From contig BFEA01000190.1 of NCBI GenBank assembly GCA_003427395.1, positions 1,960,804-1,993,692 on the forward strand: DNA of 32,889 nucleotides, written 5' to 3'. Positions 1-8,978 of the stretch are shown here, one piece after another. The notes beneath the pieces are model-generated. The model worked only from the letters and a program-made list of their open reading frames with translations, made no database searches and was not told the DNA's origin. The position numbers and the translations under genes were made by a program. Source of the DNA: Chara braunii. Taxonomy: Eukaryota; Streptophyta; Charophyceae; Charales; Characeae. The stretch's first letter is position 1, and the number at the start of each line of letters is the position of its first letter.

Positions 1-60
1 CCCTTAAGTTTGGGGAAGCCCAACGCTTTGTTATTTCTGGTTTGCATGGAGCCTCAAACC

Positions 61-910
61 GCTCTATAAGTTTAGGTAGCCTGAAGCTCTGGAGGTTGGG
101 ATCTCCCCATAAGTTTGGGGAGACCTGGTGCTATGAATTGCGTGGAGGGTCAGGACGCTCTATAAGTTTAGTTGTCCTGACTGCTCTGACCTGTGGGGAT
201 TTGACTGTAAGTGGTTCTCAGGGACCCGTGGCGCTCTATAAGTTTAGGTACCTTGGGTTGCCTCGTTTTGTTTGGGGTTCTCTCAGTTTCTTTGATTCTG
301 AACGAGGAGGTCTGAACCGCTTTATAAGTTTAGGTGGTTCGGCCCTTCTCCTGTTTTGTTTTGAGGGAATAATTTTGGCAGGGGCAGGCCGCTCTATAAG
401 TTTAGGTAGCCTGTCCCACTGCCTCGCACAGATTGATCAGAGAGAAACGAACCTGGCAGAGGATCAGACCGCTCTATAAGTTTAGGTGGTCTGACCCAAT
501 GCCTCGCACATGTTGGAACCCAATGGATATAACTTGGCTATATTATGTTACTGTGTTATTGAGAACAAGCTAGTCACGCCGCTCTATAAGTTTAGTTAGC
601 CTGACTATAGCTTATCACGACAGAAGATAGTATAATTAAGAGATATAATTAAGGGTAATTGTGGACAGGCTGAGCAATAATTAAGGGTAATTGTGAACAG
701 GCTGAGCAATGTTCTAAGTTGAGCGGCTCAACCTTATGTCCCTTTGAAGACTAAGTTCAGATATATATATATATATAATCTGGCTATTTAAACAGTTCAG
801 GGCGACTAGAGTGGTCTAGTCAGACGCCCAAAGAAGAGAGAAGTAGTTGTGCCCTCTGTTTGTGTATACCTGGCCAAGTCAGAACGCTCTATAAGTTTAG
901 GTATTCTGAC
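61..910 (+). repeat. Array of conserved-loop stem-loops in the 5' LTR
   Basis: The 17-nt motif GCTCTATAAGTTTAGGT, or a close variant, occurs at about 61, 157, 232, 319, 391, 471, 581 and 885. A shorter form (ATAAGTTT) lies at 109, and a degenerate form lies near 934. Most copies are flanked by complementary arms of 5-9 bp whose sequence differs from copy to copy. Examples are TCTCCCC/GGGGAGA (102-108 with 117-123), TCAGGAC/GTCCTGA (150-156 with 174-180), TCAGACC/GGTCTGA (464-470 with 488-494) and GTCAGAA/TTCTGAC (878-884 with 904-910). Spacing is irregular. Function is unknown; see findings. Confidence 0.9.
647..710 (+). repeat. 32-bp tandem duplication specific to the 5' LTR
   Basis: Two adjacent 32-bp copies that start AATTAAGGGTAATTGTG and end GCTGAGCAAT differ at one base. 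The matching place in the 3' LTR (near 20735-20770) has a single copy, so the duplication, or loss of one copy, happened after insertion or during reverse transcription. Confidence 0.85.
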
Positions 911-1254
911 CTTGGGCCTGGCTAAGTTGGGTGCGCTCTGTAAGTTCAGGTGCTTTGGCTTATGCCTTATGTAAGCTTGGGTATGAAAGGGATAACTCAC
1001 AGAGGAAGCATGAACTATTGTTTGCTAAAGGAGCTTGGGGTTGGTGAGAGTACTTACCTTTGTGGTTTGGCCAGCATGTGGCTGAGTAAGGTTACTATTT
1101 GGTCTGGGCTTCAGGTTGACAGGTAGTTGCTTTAGAGGCTCGCCATGGGCTAGAGCGATAGGAACTAGGTCAATTCCTTCTTTTTTCGAGCTGACTTTTT
1201 TTACTTAGATGAATTCTTGCATTTTCTAGGATCTTTTGTTATACCTGGTTTCGT

Positions 1255-1800
1255 ATAAATCTTGGCAATCCACTTTCTCTACGGGAAGCGCTGCCGAAAT
1301 TTCTACAAATCCAAGGAGTTAGTCAACTTTTGACTTGTCAAAATTCTACTTGTCTCATCTTTATATCTGGCTTAGTAAAAATTTGGAAAGTCTCATTTTC
1401 TAGAGGGAATGCTGCCCAAATTTTTACTAATTCAAGGAGTTAGACAAAATTTGACTTTGAGAAGTCAAAGTTATTTCCAGATTTAAAACTTAGCCTTGTA
1501 TAAATTTTGAAATAACACTTTTCCAAAGGGAGTGCTGCCAAAATTACTGCAAAACTAAGGAATTAACTAAATTTTGTCTAAGCTGAACTCAAATTGTCTC
1601 TGAGTTCATATCTGACTTAGTACAAATTTGGGGAGTCTCTCTTTCTAAAGGGAGTGCCGTCCAAATTTTTACTAATTCAGGAAGTTGGACAAGGTTATTT
1701 CTGTTTCCACATTTGAGCTAACATAAACTTTGGAAAGACACTTTTCCTACGGGAAGCGCTGCCGAAATTTTCTTGATTTAGAGGAGTTAGATTATATTTT
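1255..1800 (+). repeat. Five diverged ~120-bp tandem units with a GCTGCC core (5' LTR)
   Basis: Five units share the pattern pyrimidine-rich stretch, then GGGAAGCGCTGCCGAAATTT or a variant, then a stretch ending in AAGGAGTTAG. The core lies near 1283, 1404, 1528, 1650 and 1750, giving a period of about 100-125 bp. Units differ by substitutions, for example CTGCCC or CCGTCC in place of CTGCCG, so the array is old. The 3' LTR carries the same five units at about 21300-21850. Confidence 0.85.
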
Positions 1801-1897
1801 GATTGATGGCGATTTTTGGCAATTCACCCTGAATAGGGCCTGAATAGGGGAGATTATGCCGGGGTCTACCTTTTCTTTGGGCACGACTTACAGGTAG

Positions 1898-2030
1898 ATT
1901 CAGGCTTAGTTATTTAAGGTGATTTGAGTGGGATCGTGATATGGGGGTTATTCTCCATGGACTNATTCAGGCTTAGTTATTTAAGGTGATTTGAGTGGGA
2001 TCGTGATATGGGGGTTATTCTCCATGGACT
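1898..2030 (+). repeat. 66-bp direct duplication across a single N
   Basis: Bases 1898-1963 and 1965-2030 are identical and separated by one N at 1964. The 3' LTR has only one copy (about 21940-22005). The exact identity and the N at the joint make an assembly joining artefact more likely than a real duplication. Confidence 0.85.
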
Positions 2031-2653
2031 TATAGGTTCAGCCTGGGGATTGACCTGTCTTGTGTTACAGGTCATCTTGATCGATTAGATTCAGGATTTG
2101 GACTAGTTCCGGATTGATCCTACGAGGATCGTCTTCTGTTATCACTGATAACAGGTCAGTTGCCGATTCGTCGGTCTTCGACTCAATTTCAACTCATTCC
2201 CCATACTCAACCTAAAAGGCTTTAGCCCTGGTGGTTTTTTTGTTTGTTAAGGGTTTTACCCGGACTTTTATTGAATGGCCATTTGACAAAGGTACTGAAT
2301 ATTTAATTAAGGTTGGTTGGATCGGCGATTGGGGCTTGCATGGCTAAAGCGAAGGGGTATGAGCATAGAGAATGGTTGGGGTTGACTCCGTGTAGTGCGT
2401 GCTTTGTCACTTGATTCTTGGTGTGGTTGCAGGTATGTTCTGTGACTTGGATTTTGGATTTGGACTACCTGCGATTCCATATACATATGCAAGGTTGTGA
2501 GGCGTCCCACTGTGCCTGTGAGGAGTGATCGTCATAACTCTATCCCCTTATGCATGTATGCGCGAGTATCCGTACGATGGGTATCCAAGGGGCGTATGGG
2601 GGTCGTGCTAGTAACCGCGCGGAGGTTGGGATGGGACTGAGGGACACGGAAGA

Positions 2654-2665
2654 CCCCCCCCCCCC
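2654..2665 (+). repeat. Poly-C tract in the LTR
   Basis: A run of 12 C followed by T5. The 3' LTR has 11 C at the equivalent position (22625-22635). It is a candidate slippage or assembly-error site. Confidence 0.9.
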
Positions 2666-2853
2666 TTTTTACATTTTTTGCGTCTTGGGGCTTTTGGACG
2701 TTGGTCCTGGGCCGGGATTCGAGGTCCTTGTCCAGGACATCCCAGGCGTGGCCCAAAAGGGGAGGCGTCTCCCCTTGCATAGAGCCTATTTATTTTGGCC
2801 GGCGGGACACTCCGCTTGGAGGGCGGAAATGTCACAAGGGCCGAACGGCGTAT

Positions 2854-2930
2854 CCTTCAGCCGTTCAATATCGTGAGGGGTAACCCCTCGCGATGAGTTC
2901 CTTCAGCCATTCAATATCGCGAGGCCGAAG
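2854..2930 (+). repeat. Repeated CCTTCAGCC-TTCAATATCG units with a hairpin
   Basis: The string CCTTCAGCC(G/A)TTCAATATCG(T/C)GAGG occurs twice, at about 2854 and 2901. The first copy runs into a near-perfect inverted repeat at 2871-2893 (arms TCGTGAGGGGT and ACCCCTCGCGA). The 3' LTR keeps both copies near 22829 and 22877. It may be a structured or regulatory part of the LTR; function is unknown. Confidence 0.7.
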
Positions 2931-3324
2931 CCGTGGTTACCACATATGATTGGCATCAGTGGTTGGCATAGGGTTGGCCTGCGGCCGCGCAATTTTATAT
3001 CAGAGCCCTGCGCGTGATGCCTTGCCGCCCCCGGCGTCTAAAAGTTATGGGACTGCTGGGCTTGCGCGTAGGCGCAGCGCTTGGGATTATTGTAGGCCGC
3101 CGACACGGGCCGTAGAAGGGAAGTGTGTCCCAGAGCCATGAATTTTTGTTTTAAGGGTCGGGAGACCCTCGCCCTATTCCCTTTTCTTGGATTCGTGCGG
3201 GTCTTGTTGCTTCTTAAAGATTTTTTTATGGTTGGACGTTGTAGTCCGTGGCAGCCGTCAAAGTCAAACCCCTTGACTTTCGCCCAAGTCCCGGGGAGGA
3301 CTCACCCCTAGGGCCGCGAGAGAC

Positions 3325-3505
3325 GACTACCACCACAGGCATGGGCCTGTGTACCACCCACTCTGCATAAGGGTGCAGAAGAGGGTGTGTGGTCTTCAAC
3401 CCCGCATGGCGGTTGTTCAGCGTCGAGAGATTAACCCTCTAGACGTGTGTCAGCCGACACTTGAGTGTCGAGCGCGACCCTCGAGGTTAACGAGGACCGC
3501 GTGAG
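3325..3505 (+). other. Cluster of four short stem-loops in the LTR
   Basis: In order, the region can form CACAGGC/GCCTGTG around ATGG, CTGCA/TGCAG, GACACT/AGTGTC around TG, and CCTCG/CGAGG around AGGTTAA. All four are kept in the 3' LTR (about 23240-23415). They lie just upstream of the best TATA box. They could act as DNA structure, or as RNA structure if transcription starts further upstream. Confidence 0.6.
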
Positions 3506-3587
3506 TATGGGTACTACATGGTACACCATCCTTGCGACCGCTTGCATTGCGAGTCCGTATGAGTTAGCCCTGCGTCCGCGCGATTTT

Positions 3588-3595
3588 TATATAAA
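3588..3595 (+). promoter_or_regulatory. Candidate LTR TATA box
   Basis: TATATAAA, followed by G, sits between GC-rich flanks (CGCGCGATTTT before, TATCGCGCGCG after), about 620 bp before the LTR end. That is a reasonable distance for R plus U5. The 3' LTR reads TATATTAA at 23501-23508. A related region at 2986-3022 has the same GC-rich frame around TTTTATAT. No start site can be proven from sequence. Confidence 0.55.
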
Positions 3596-3715
3596 GTATC
3601 GCGCGCGACGCCCACTCGATTTTTTGCATTGGGAAGTTATGGGACGGCCACCGAGGGGCTAGGAGCGNGGTCGCGTTGTTCGAGTAGTGCCAGCGTTGTC
3701 CGTGTTGCGGCGTGC

Positions 3716-3742
3716 TGTATGTGCGTGCGTGCGTGCGCTTGT
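3716..3742 (+). repeat. GTGC/GCGT microsatellite
   Basis: Short run of GTGCGTGCGTGCGTGCG, conserved in the 3' LTR near 23632-23650. Confidence 0.8.
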
Positions 3743-4022
3743 GTTCCTTTCGCGTGTTCGTAGAGTGGTGTGCGCGTGGCGTGTGGGATGCGTCCTAGTC
3801 GGCCGACGACGAGCCACGCTTGGGGCTTCAGCCCCCCAAGATGGCGGTCCGCGTGCGGGTCCGAAGGGAGTATTACCGCGCGTACCCCCTATGCTACAGC
3901 GAACGAGAAACGCCCTCGGCTGGTCCACCTCTGCGATTGCAACTGATCAGCTTTCGTATTGTGGACTGGTAGCTCGGCGGGGATACGCCCACTGATGGGA
4001 GGTGACAACTCTCGTAAGGTGG

Positions 4023-4030
4023 AGGTAAGT
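4023..4030 (+). promoter_or_regulatory. Candidate 5' splice site in LTR
   Basis: AG|GTAAGT is a full consensus plant donor, with GT at 4025-4026. It lies downstream of the candidate TATA box and is unchanged in the 3' LTR (GT at 23937-23938). It could splice to the acceptor at 4583 just before gag, or to the one at 11352 just before the second gag-like ORF. Confidence 0.5.
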
Positions 4031-4214
4031 TGTGCCTCGCGTAGGCCCTATCCTGTCGTAGGGGCTCGCGAGAGGTATGGCTGGCGCACTCAGCCGGAGC
4101 GGCCTAAGGAAGCTCCACTCGCGCGTTATGTCGAGATTGATCCAACTCCTGCGTGACGCGGTCGAGAGGGTCCCGCGCCGCCGCGTGCGATCCCGGGCCG
4201 ATGCGCATGACAGG

Positions 4215-4233
4215 TGGCGCCATTGCCGGGGAT
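4215..4233 (+). promoter_or_regulatory. Primer-binding site (tRNA-Asp type)
   Basis: TGGCGCCATTGCCGGGGAT starts two bases after the LTR terminal CA. It equals the reverse complement of the 3' end of plant cytosolic tRNA-Asp, as I recall that tRNA, except for one base (A instead of G at position 8). It primes minus-strand synthesis and marks the LTR/internal boundary. The same primer type is established for Athila-group elements. Confidence 0.85.
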
Positions 4234-4613
4234 GACGGAAGCCTATCGTTGTCCCTGGTGGAACGAGATCCGTGTATGGGAGTAAGCGAGAAACTAGGCA
4301 TATGAGTGAATAAGAGAAGGACTATGAGATGTATGTAAGGTGATCTAGGTGACTATGGGTTGGATGATTGATTGATTGGCGGTTTGGTTGACAGCAGGGT
4401 GCTGTATGTGNGNGAGGAAGTTCTATGGTAAGGATATGCGTCATCTAGATNGGCCTAAGGGNNATGGGAGAAGGAATGTCTGTCAGNTCTAGAGTGTGGG
4501 GTGTCTAAGGTGGTCAACTNGATAGGGTCATGAAAGNTTGAGTCGNTGAGTGAGGTCCTCTGTCCCATCNTCTCTTATAACAGGAAGATTGAAGTCGAAG
4601 GCGGGTGGCCAAA
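4234..4613 (+). other. Element 1 leader between PBS and gag
   Basis: No gene is present. The stretch is of low assembly quality, with about ten N positions between 4411 and 4570. Near its end TCTCTTATAACAG gives a candidate splice acceptor (AG at 4582-4583), 30 bases before the gag ATG. Gag RNA could therefore be spliced from the LTR donor at 4025, which would remove the primer-binding site from the mRNA. Confidence 0.6.
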
Positions 4614-7049
4614 ATGCCAGAAGAGATGGCGGACGGTGGGAGGAAGCTTGTGACTCTTGATGACCTCATCGATGCTCTGGACAAGCGCGAGAGGGCGCCG
4701 AGCAACATCCCAAAGGTCGAGACATTCCACTTCAAAGGGGAACGGGTATCTGATTGGCTGGATCTGACAGAGCAGGCACTAGTGGGGCTATCAGATGAGG
4801 TCAAGCTCCAACGGGTCCTGAGGTATGTCCTGCATACCCACCATCGGGAAGTGACTAAGGTTGTGGATGCCGCCGGTGGCAGTTGGGCAAAGTTTGGGGA
4901 CCTTATGCGAAGGAAGTCCAGGCTGGGGGACGGCCTGTTGACCATGGCCGACTTGGAGGCCATGAATAAGGAAGATTTCTCCACCATTGGGGCATTTGTG
5001 CACGAATTTAAGAAAAAGGCGAGGAAAGTGCACGGGATTTCTGAGGAGGCGCAGTGCGCCACATTTCTGGGACTGCTTACGGGCTCGGAGGCCACAGAGC
5101 TGACCAAGTATGGGGAAGGGAGCGAGAGGCTCTCCTGGGCAACCATTGACAAGGTGGTGGAAGAAGGGAGTCTGGACCAGGTGGAGCAGCAACAAATGAG
5201 ATTGCAAAGGCGCAAGAGGAAGGAGAGGGATGCTACCGCATCCGGGACCCAAGGGGTGAAAAAAATAGTCACGGACGTGTTGGCAGCACTGGGCTATGAT
5301 AGTGAAGCAGAGATACAGAAGAGAGGGGTGCTAGTGGCCCAAGGCCGGGCGTCAGGGGCAGTACATGAGGAGGCTGGGCAAGAAGACTATGGCGGAGGGG
5401 AGACAGGCTCCCAGGTCCTGACTAAGGCCCAGAGGAAGCAACGCAACTTGCTGCAGGGAGGGCAGGGGTCAGGGAAGGGACAGGCTCCCCAAGCCATTGC
5501 CGCACCACCGCCTGTCGCCGCGGCCGTGCCGGCGCCAGCAGGGCCATCGCACATGGGGCCGCCACCAACTTGCGGGCACTGGGTGCCGCACTGTCAGTCC
5601 GCACCCTGGCCCAGTTGCAACCACTATGTCTCGTGTGGAGGGAGTCAGGCCCACGCGGAACACATGGTCCCTTGCTCAGGCCCATCAACAAGTATGGGCC
5701 CCTCGAGCTACCCGGCGACCCAAAGCCAGCCCCTGGCCCAACCGCCGCCCTCCCAGCAGGCCTCGCAAGCTAGTGTGGCCGGGGGAGGGGGCCAAGGACA
5801 AGGCGGGCAGGGCAATGGGGGCCGGGGTCAAGGGGGTAGAGGAGGGGGCGACTGGGGGCGAGGAGGAAATGGTGGAGGCCGTGGAGGAGGCTGGAATGGT
5901 CAAGGGGGTCAGAACCAAGGTGGCCAAGGCAGCCAGGGAGGAGGCCAGGGGTATGGGAGGCCTCGCTTTGACTGGCGGAACGTGACTTGTTGGCATTGCG
6001 GCGAGGTGGGCCACACCGTGCGATTTTGCCAACAGCGGCGGGACGATGAGCTGGCAGGATTAATCTCCACCTGTATGGATGGGGATATATATGACCAGTG
6101 GGGAAAGCATATTGATCCTAAGACCCCGGGAGGAATTAGGCAAGAAGCCCTCAGGCAGGCAGCGGCAAGGCATCCAGCAGCCCCGACAATGTTCAGGATA
6201 TGGCAGGATAGGCAAGACTCCGGCGTAAGAGTCGAGGAGATTGTGGGTGAGAGCGAGGAAGTGACTCAGCAGCTGAAGGCGGGGACCATAAAGGAGGAGC
6301 CCATAGTTGTTGAGTCCAACAAAGAGGCGCAGGAGGCGGCGAGAGAGTCGGCCTCGACCATCCTGAAGAGGATGGAGGATCTGCTTGCAAAGGTGGGCAT
6401 ATACCAAGAACGATTAAGGGTGATGTGCGGGGAGGCCCGGGAGTGGGAAATGAACCTTCCTGAGATGATGCTCTATGGATCCGGTCCGGAATCGCCATCA
6501 GGGCCGCAAGGGTGTCCAAGTGTGGCGACGACCGGGGCAGGTCCTAGGTCAGGGATGACCTTCATACCCCCTACGTCGCATGGAAGGGCACCACAGGCCG
6601 CGCAGACTAGGGGCCAAAGTAAGACTACCACCAGTCAAGGGCCTAGCCAGGCACCCAGTTGGGCGCCCCCTCGAAAGGACCCTGAGCCCGAACGAAAAAA
6701 GGAAGTGGTAGAGGTTCGAGAAGAGGAAGATGAGGGTGATGACGAAGAGGACGAGAGGCTCTGGCAGGAGGAGGACCGGAGGGCGGAACAGAGGGCCAAG
6801 AAGAGAGGGGCTCAAGGAGGGATGGAGTCGAGTCTGCATGACGGCGTGCCAAAAAGGAAGAAGTATGCAGTCCGGCTGGAGGAAGGCTTTGACGTGGAGC
6901 GAATGGTGGATAAGCTCCTGGAGGGCCATAACGATCTGATGAACTTAAAAGGACATTCTGGCGTCAGCACCGAGGCTCCGGGGCGAGCTAAAAGGGCGGC
7001 TCTCACGGAGGTTAGTGCCCAATGTCCACCTGAGCTCAATCCTGCCTAG
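4614..7049 (+). CDS. gag: Gag polyprotein of element 1
   Basis: This open frame of 811 residues encodes the structural protein that packages element RNA. The start is the ATG at 4614 (CAAAATGC, A at -3); the frame is open a few codons further up with no other ATG. Residues about 37-195 are a helical, capsid-like region. Residues about 388-449 are almost only Gly, Gln, Arg and Asn, an RGG-like RNA-binding stretch. Residues 459-472 form a CCHC zinc knuckle, CWHCGEVGHTVRFC (nt 5988-6029). Residues about 700-720 are strongly acidic and are followed by a basic patch. The last residues differ from what the pol frame predicts: from 6952 the +1 frame continues into protease, so the gag C-terminus here may come from a 1-nt indel. 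The length is large for plant gag. No internal stop is seen. Confidence 0.85.
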   Translation: MPEEMADGGRKLVTLDDLIDALDKRERAPSNIPKVETFHFKGERVSDWLDLTEQALVGLSDEVKLQRVLRYVLHTHHREVTKVVDAAGGSWAKFGDLMRRKSRLGDGLLTMADLEAMNKEDFSTIGAFVHEFKKKARKVHGISEEAQCATFLGLLTGSEATELTKYGEGSERLSWATIDKVVEEGSLDQVEQQQMRLQRRKRKERDATASGTQGVKKIVTDVLAALGYDSEAEIQKRGVLVAQGRASGAVHEEAGQEDYGGGETGSQVLTKAQRKQRNLLQGGQGSGKGQAPQAIAAPPPVAAAVPAPAGPSHMGPPPTCGHWVPHCQSAPWPSCNHYVSCGGSQAHAEHMVPCSGPSTSMGPSSYPATQSQPLAQPPPSQQASQASVAGGGGQGQGGQGNGGRGQGGRGGGDWGRGGNGGGRGGGWNGQGGQNQGGQGSQGGGQGYGRPRFDWRNVTCWHCGEVGHTVRFCQQRRDDELAGLISTCMDGDIYDQWGKHIDPKTPGGIRQEALRQAAARHPAAPTMFRIWQDRQDSGVRVEEIVGESEEVTQQLKAGTIKEEPIVVESNKEAQEAARESASTILKRMEDLLAKVGIYQERLRVMCGEAREWEMNLPEMMLYGSGPESPSGPQGCPSVATTGAGPRSGMTFIPPTSHGRAPQAAQTRGQSKTTTSQGPSQAPSWAPPRKDPEPERKKEVVEVREEEDEGDDEEDERLWQEEDRRAEQRAKKRGAQGGMESSLHDGVPKRKKYAVRLEEGFDVERMVDKLLEGHNDLMNLKGHSGVSTEAPGRAKRAALTEVSAQCPPELNPA
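6946..6954 (+). other. Gag-to-pol frame change at an A4GG run
   Basis: In the gag frame the codons are TTA AAA GGA. One base later, GAC at 6952 begins an open frame that runs without a stop into the protease. The gag frame itself ends 95 bases later at TAG 7047-7049. Two explanations fit: a programmed +1 shift at AAA-G, or a one-base insertion in the A/G run of a once continuous gag-pol frame. Confidence 0.55.
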
Positions 7050-7845
7050 GGAGATAGAGTGGACGGAGGCGGGCACCAGGATGGATTGGAAATGTGTGGC
7101 GTGTGGGTTGGTGGACCTCAAGGTGAGGGACCAGCCGAGCATTGCAATGGTGGACACGGGCGCGGAAATGAACATCATTCGGGAGCGGGATGCGACTATG
7201 CTCGGGCTGGAGGTCGACCATTCGGACCATGGCGTGTTGCATGGCGCCAACTGCAAGGCCATCTTTTGCGGCACCCCATCTAATGTAATGGTAGAGATTG
7301 GGAGAGTAAGGGCGCAGACGTGCTTCTTCGTCATGCCCGACGTCGACCACCCTATTCTTCTGGGGAGGTCGTTCCTCTGCCGAACGGAGACCTTGGTCTT
7401 CAACAGGCATGAAGGGACGATGATTCTGGCTTTGTCCGATCCGGCCTGTGGAAACTATGAAATCATTAAGTGCCGGAACACAGGACCCGGAAGCGGGAGG
7501 AACAGGCTCAACCTCGGCTCCTTCACCTTCGAGGAGTCTGAATACGCACGACGGAGACTCCGGGAGGAGCAAGAGGAGGAAGGAGTAGGCGAGGTATTAT
7601 TCCTGAGCCTTAACGATGTGAATAAGGCAATGGAGGTGGTGGCGGCGCATGATATGGCGGACCCTGAGGCTATCAAGGCATTGAGGGAGCAGGTCCTGGA
7701 AAACCCTCAGGTGGGAGAAGAGGAACTGATCTATCGGCTTCGCGGGAGGAAAGGAGACCCTGCGATGGCCCAGGCCCGAACGACAAGTCGGCCTTTTTTA
7801 GGGGAGGGCTTAAGCAGGGTTCCCAAAGGCGGTACAAGACTATAG
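6952..7845 (+). pseudogene. Pol segment: retropepsin-like protease
   Basis: This frame lies +1 relative to gag and is the first pol domain. The catalytic DTGA motif (in MVDTGAEMNII) is at 7153-7164. The downstream retropepsin strand ILLGRSFL is at 7354-7377, the expected distance away. Such proteases process the Gag-Pol polyprotein inside the particle. After the protease come about 150 residues of acidic linker (EEQEEEGVGE and following). The frame is lost near 7790-7830 around a T6 run, where reading moves to the frame that holds RT, so a single-base indel is likely. The protease itself looks intact. Confidence 0.85.
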
Positions 7846-8978
7846 ACAAGAAGTGCCGCCCGGTCCCCGTGCTTGTCACGGAGGACGAGGAAGCCTATTA
7901 TGAGCGGGAGCGAGGGCTAATAAGGCGTATGCGGGAGCGCACGCAGGCAGGACCGTGCCGCATTAATAATGAGAATGAGGAAGGGCTGATAATCGGCGAG
8001 CCTGGCTTCCTTTCGCCCCAGGAAAGGACCTTGATGGTTTCTGGCGCGTATGCGTTTAATGACGACGAGCGTGGGAGGTTGGACGTGGATCAGATCCCAA
8101 TGATACGAATCCATACCGTCCCACACGAGTCGTGGAACCTGAGGGGCGCACGGTACCCGAATCCGGATGAGGAGAAGAAGGTGGTGGATTACCTGGATGG
8201 GAAGATGAGGACGTATGTGGCGGATTACTCCAGTGGGCCGTATGCTTCCCCCTGGTTTTGTTTTATCAAGCCTAACGGAACGCTGCGGTGGGTGCAGGAT
8301 CTGCAACGGTTGAATGCAGTGACGGTGCGGGACGCGGGAGGGTTGCCAAACGCAGATGCCCTGTCGGAATCATGCGCAGGAAGGCCTATAATCTCACTTA
8401 TAGACCTTTATTCTGGGTATGACCAATTTCCTGTATACCCACCGAATAGGCCAGTGATGGCGATGCATACGCCAAGGGGGCTGATCCACATGAATGTGGC
8501 ACCTCAGGGGTGGACTAATGCGGTGGCAATGGTGCAAAGACACATGATTAGGGCCATGCAGACAGTTAGCCCACATATCACTCAGCCCTACATTGACGAC
8601 TTGGCGGTCAAGGGTCCAAAAGAGAAGGAGGAGGACGAAGTGATGCCGGGAGTGAGGCGGTTTGTCTGGAAGCACGTCCAGGATATCGATCAAGTTCTAG
8701 GTCTGCTGGAGGAGCACAACCTGACGGCGAGCGGCCCCAAGTCGAAGCATTGCATGAGGGAGGCCACGATTCTGGGCTTTGTTTGCAACGAAAAGGGGCA
8801 GGGGCCAGATGGGAAGAAGACGGACAAGATCCTAGAGTGGCCTGTCCCCTTCCAATCGATAACGGACGTAAGAAGCTTCCTCGGGACCTGCGGGTTTTGG
8901 AGGAGTTTTGTGAAGGACTTCGCCACCAAGACGGAGCATTTGAGAAAGTTGGTACGTCAGGATCAGGAGTGGGTCTAG
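7833..8978 (+). pseudogene. Pol segment: reverse transcriptase
   Basis: This is an RNA-dependent DNA polymerase of Ty3/gypsy type that copies element RNA. Motif A has its aspartate in LIDLYSGYDQ at 8403-8405. The catalytic box is YIDD at 8589-8600, so both metal-binding aspartates are kept. Upstream, SPWFCFIKPNGTLRW matches the fingers region, and downstream ILGFVCNEKGQGPD and RSFLGTCGFWRSFV match the thumb/connection. The frame is open from at least 7833 and ends at a TAG at 8976-8978. The following codons continue as GEDQKK in the same frame, where this family usually has Trp-Gly, so the TAG is probably a mutated TGG. The beginning is uncertain because of the indel before it. Confidence 0.9.

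Larger units (their letters stand above)
1..4212 (+). repeat. 5' LTR of element 1 (left end missing)
   Basis: It matches 20090-24124 along its whole length, starting at the first base of the window, so the true LTR start lies further left. By hand count about 19 substitutions separate the copies over the first 540 bases. Differences include a 32-bp tandem duplication here (647-678 and 679-710), a 66-bp duplication around an N at 1964, a longer AT dinucleotide run near 762-777, and about 65 bp near 2995-3060 that the 3' copy lacks. No convincing gene is present. Short ORFs within it contain the LTR's own repeat motifs and are not taken as genes. The 3' boundary is set by CA at 4211-4212 followed by the primer-binding site. 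Confidence 0.9.

Noticed and set aside
42-479. 145-codon plus-strand ORF at the start of the 5' LTR
   Set aside because: It only translates the repeated loop motif (recurring RSISLGSL/RFISLGG) and is broken differently in the 3' LTR.
61-910. CRISPR-like array
   Set aside because: The repeats are 17 nt with irregular spacing, the setting is a eukaryotic LTR and there are no cas genes; the flanks are complementary arms, not spacers.
2532-2876. Overlapping ORFs on both strands around the poly-C tract
   Set aside because: They lie inside the LTR, depend on the homopolymer length and change frame in the other LTR copy.
3687-3995. 102-codon ORF over the GCGT microsatellite
   Set aside because: It lies in the LTR and reads through a simple repeat; Arg/Val-rich translation with no domain.
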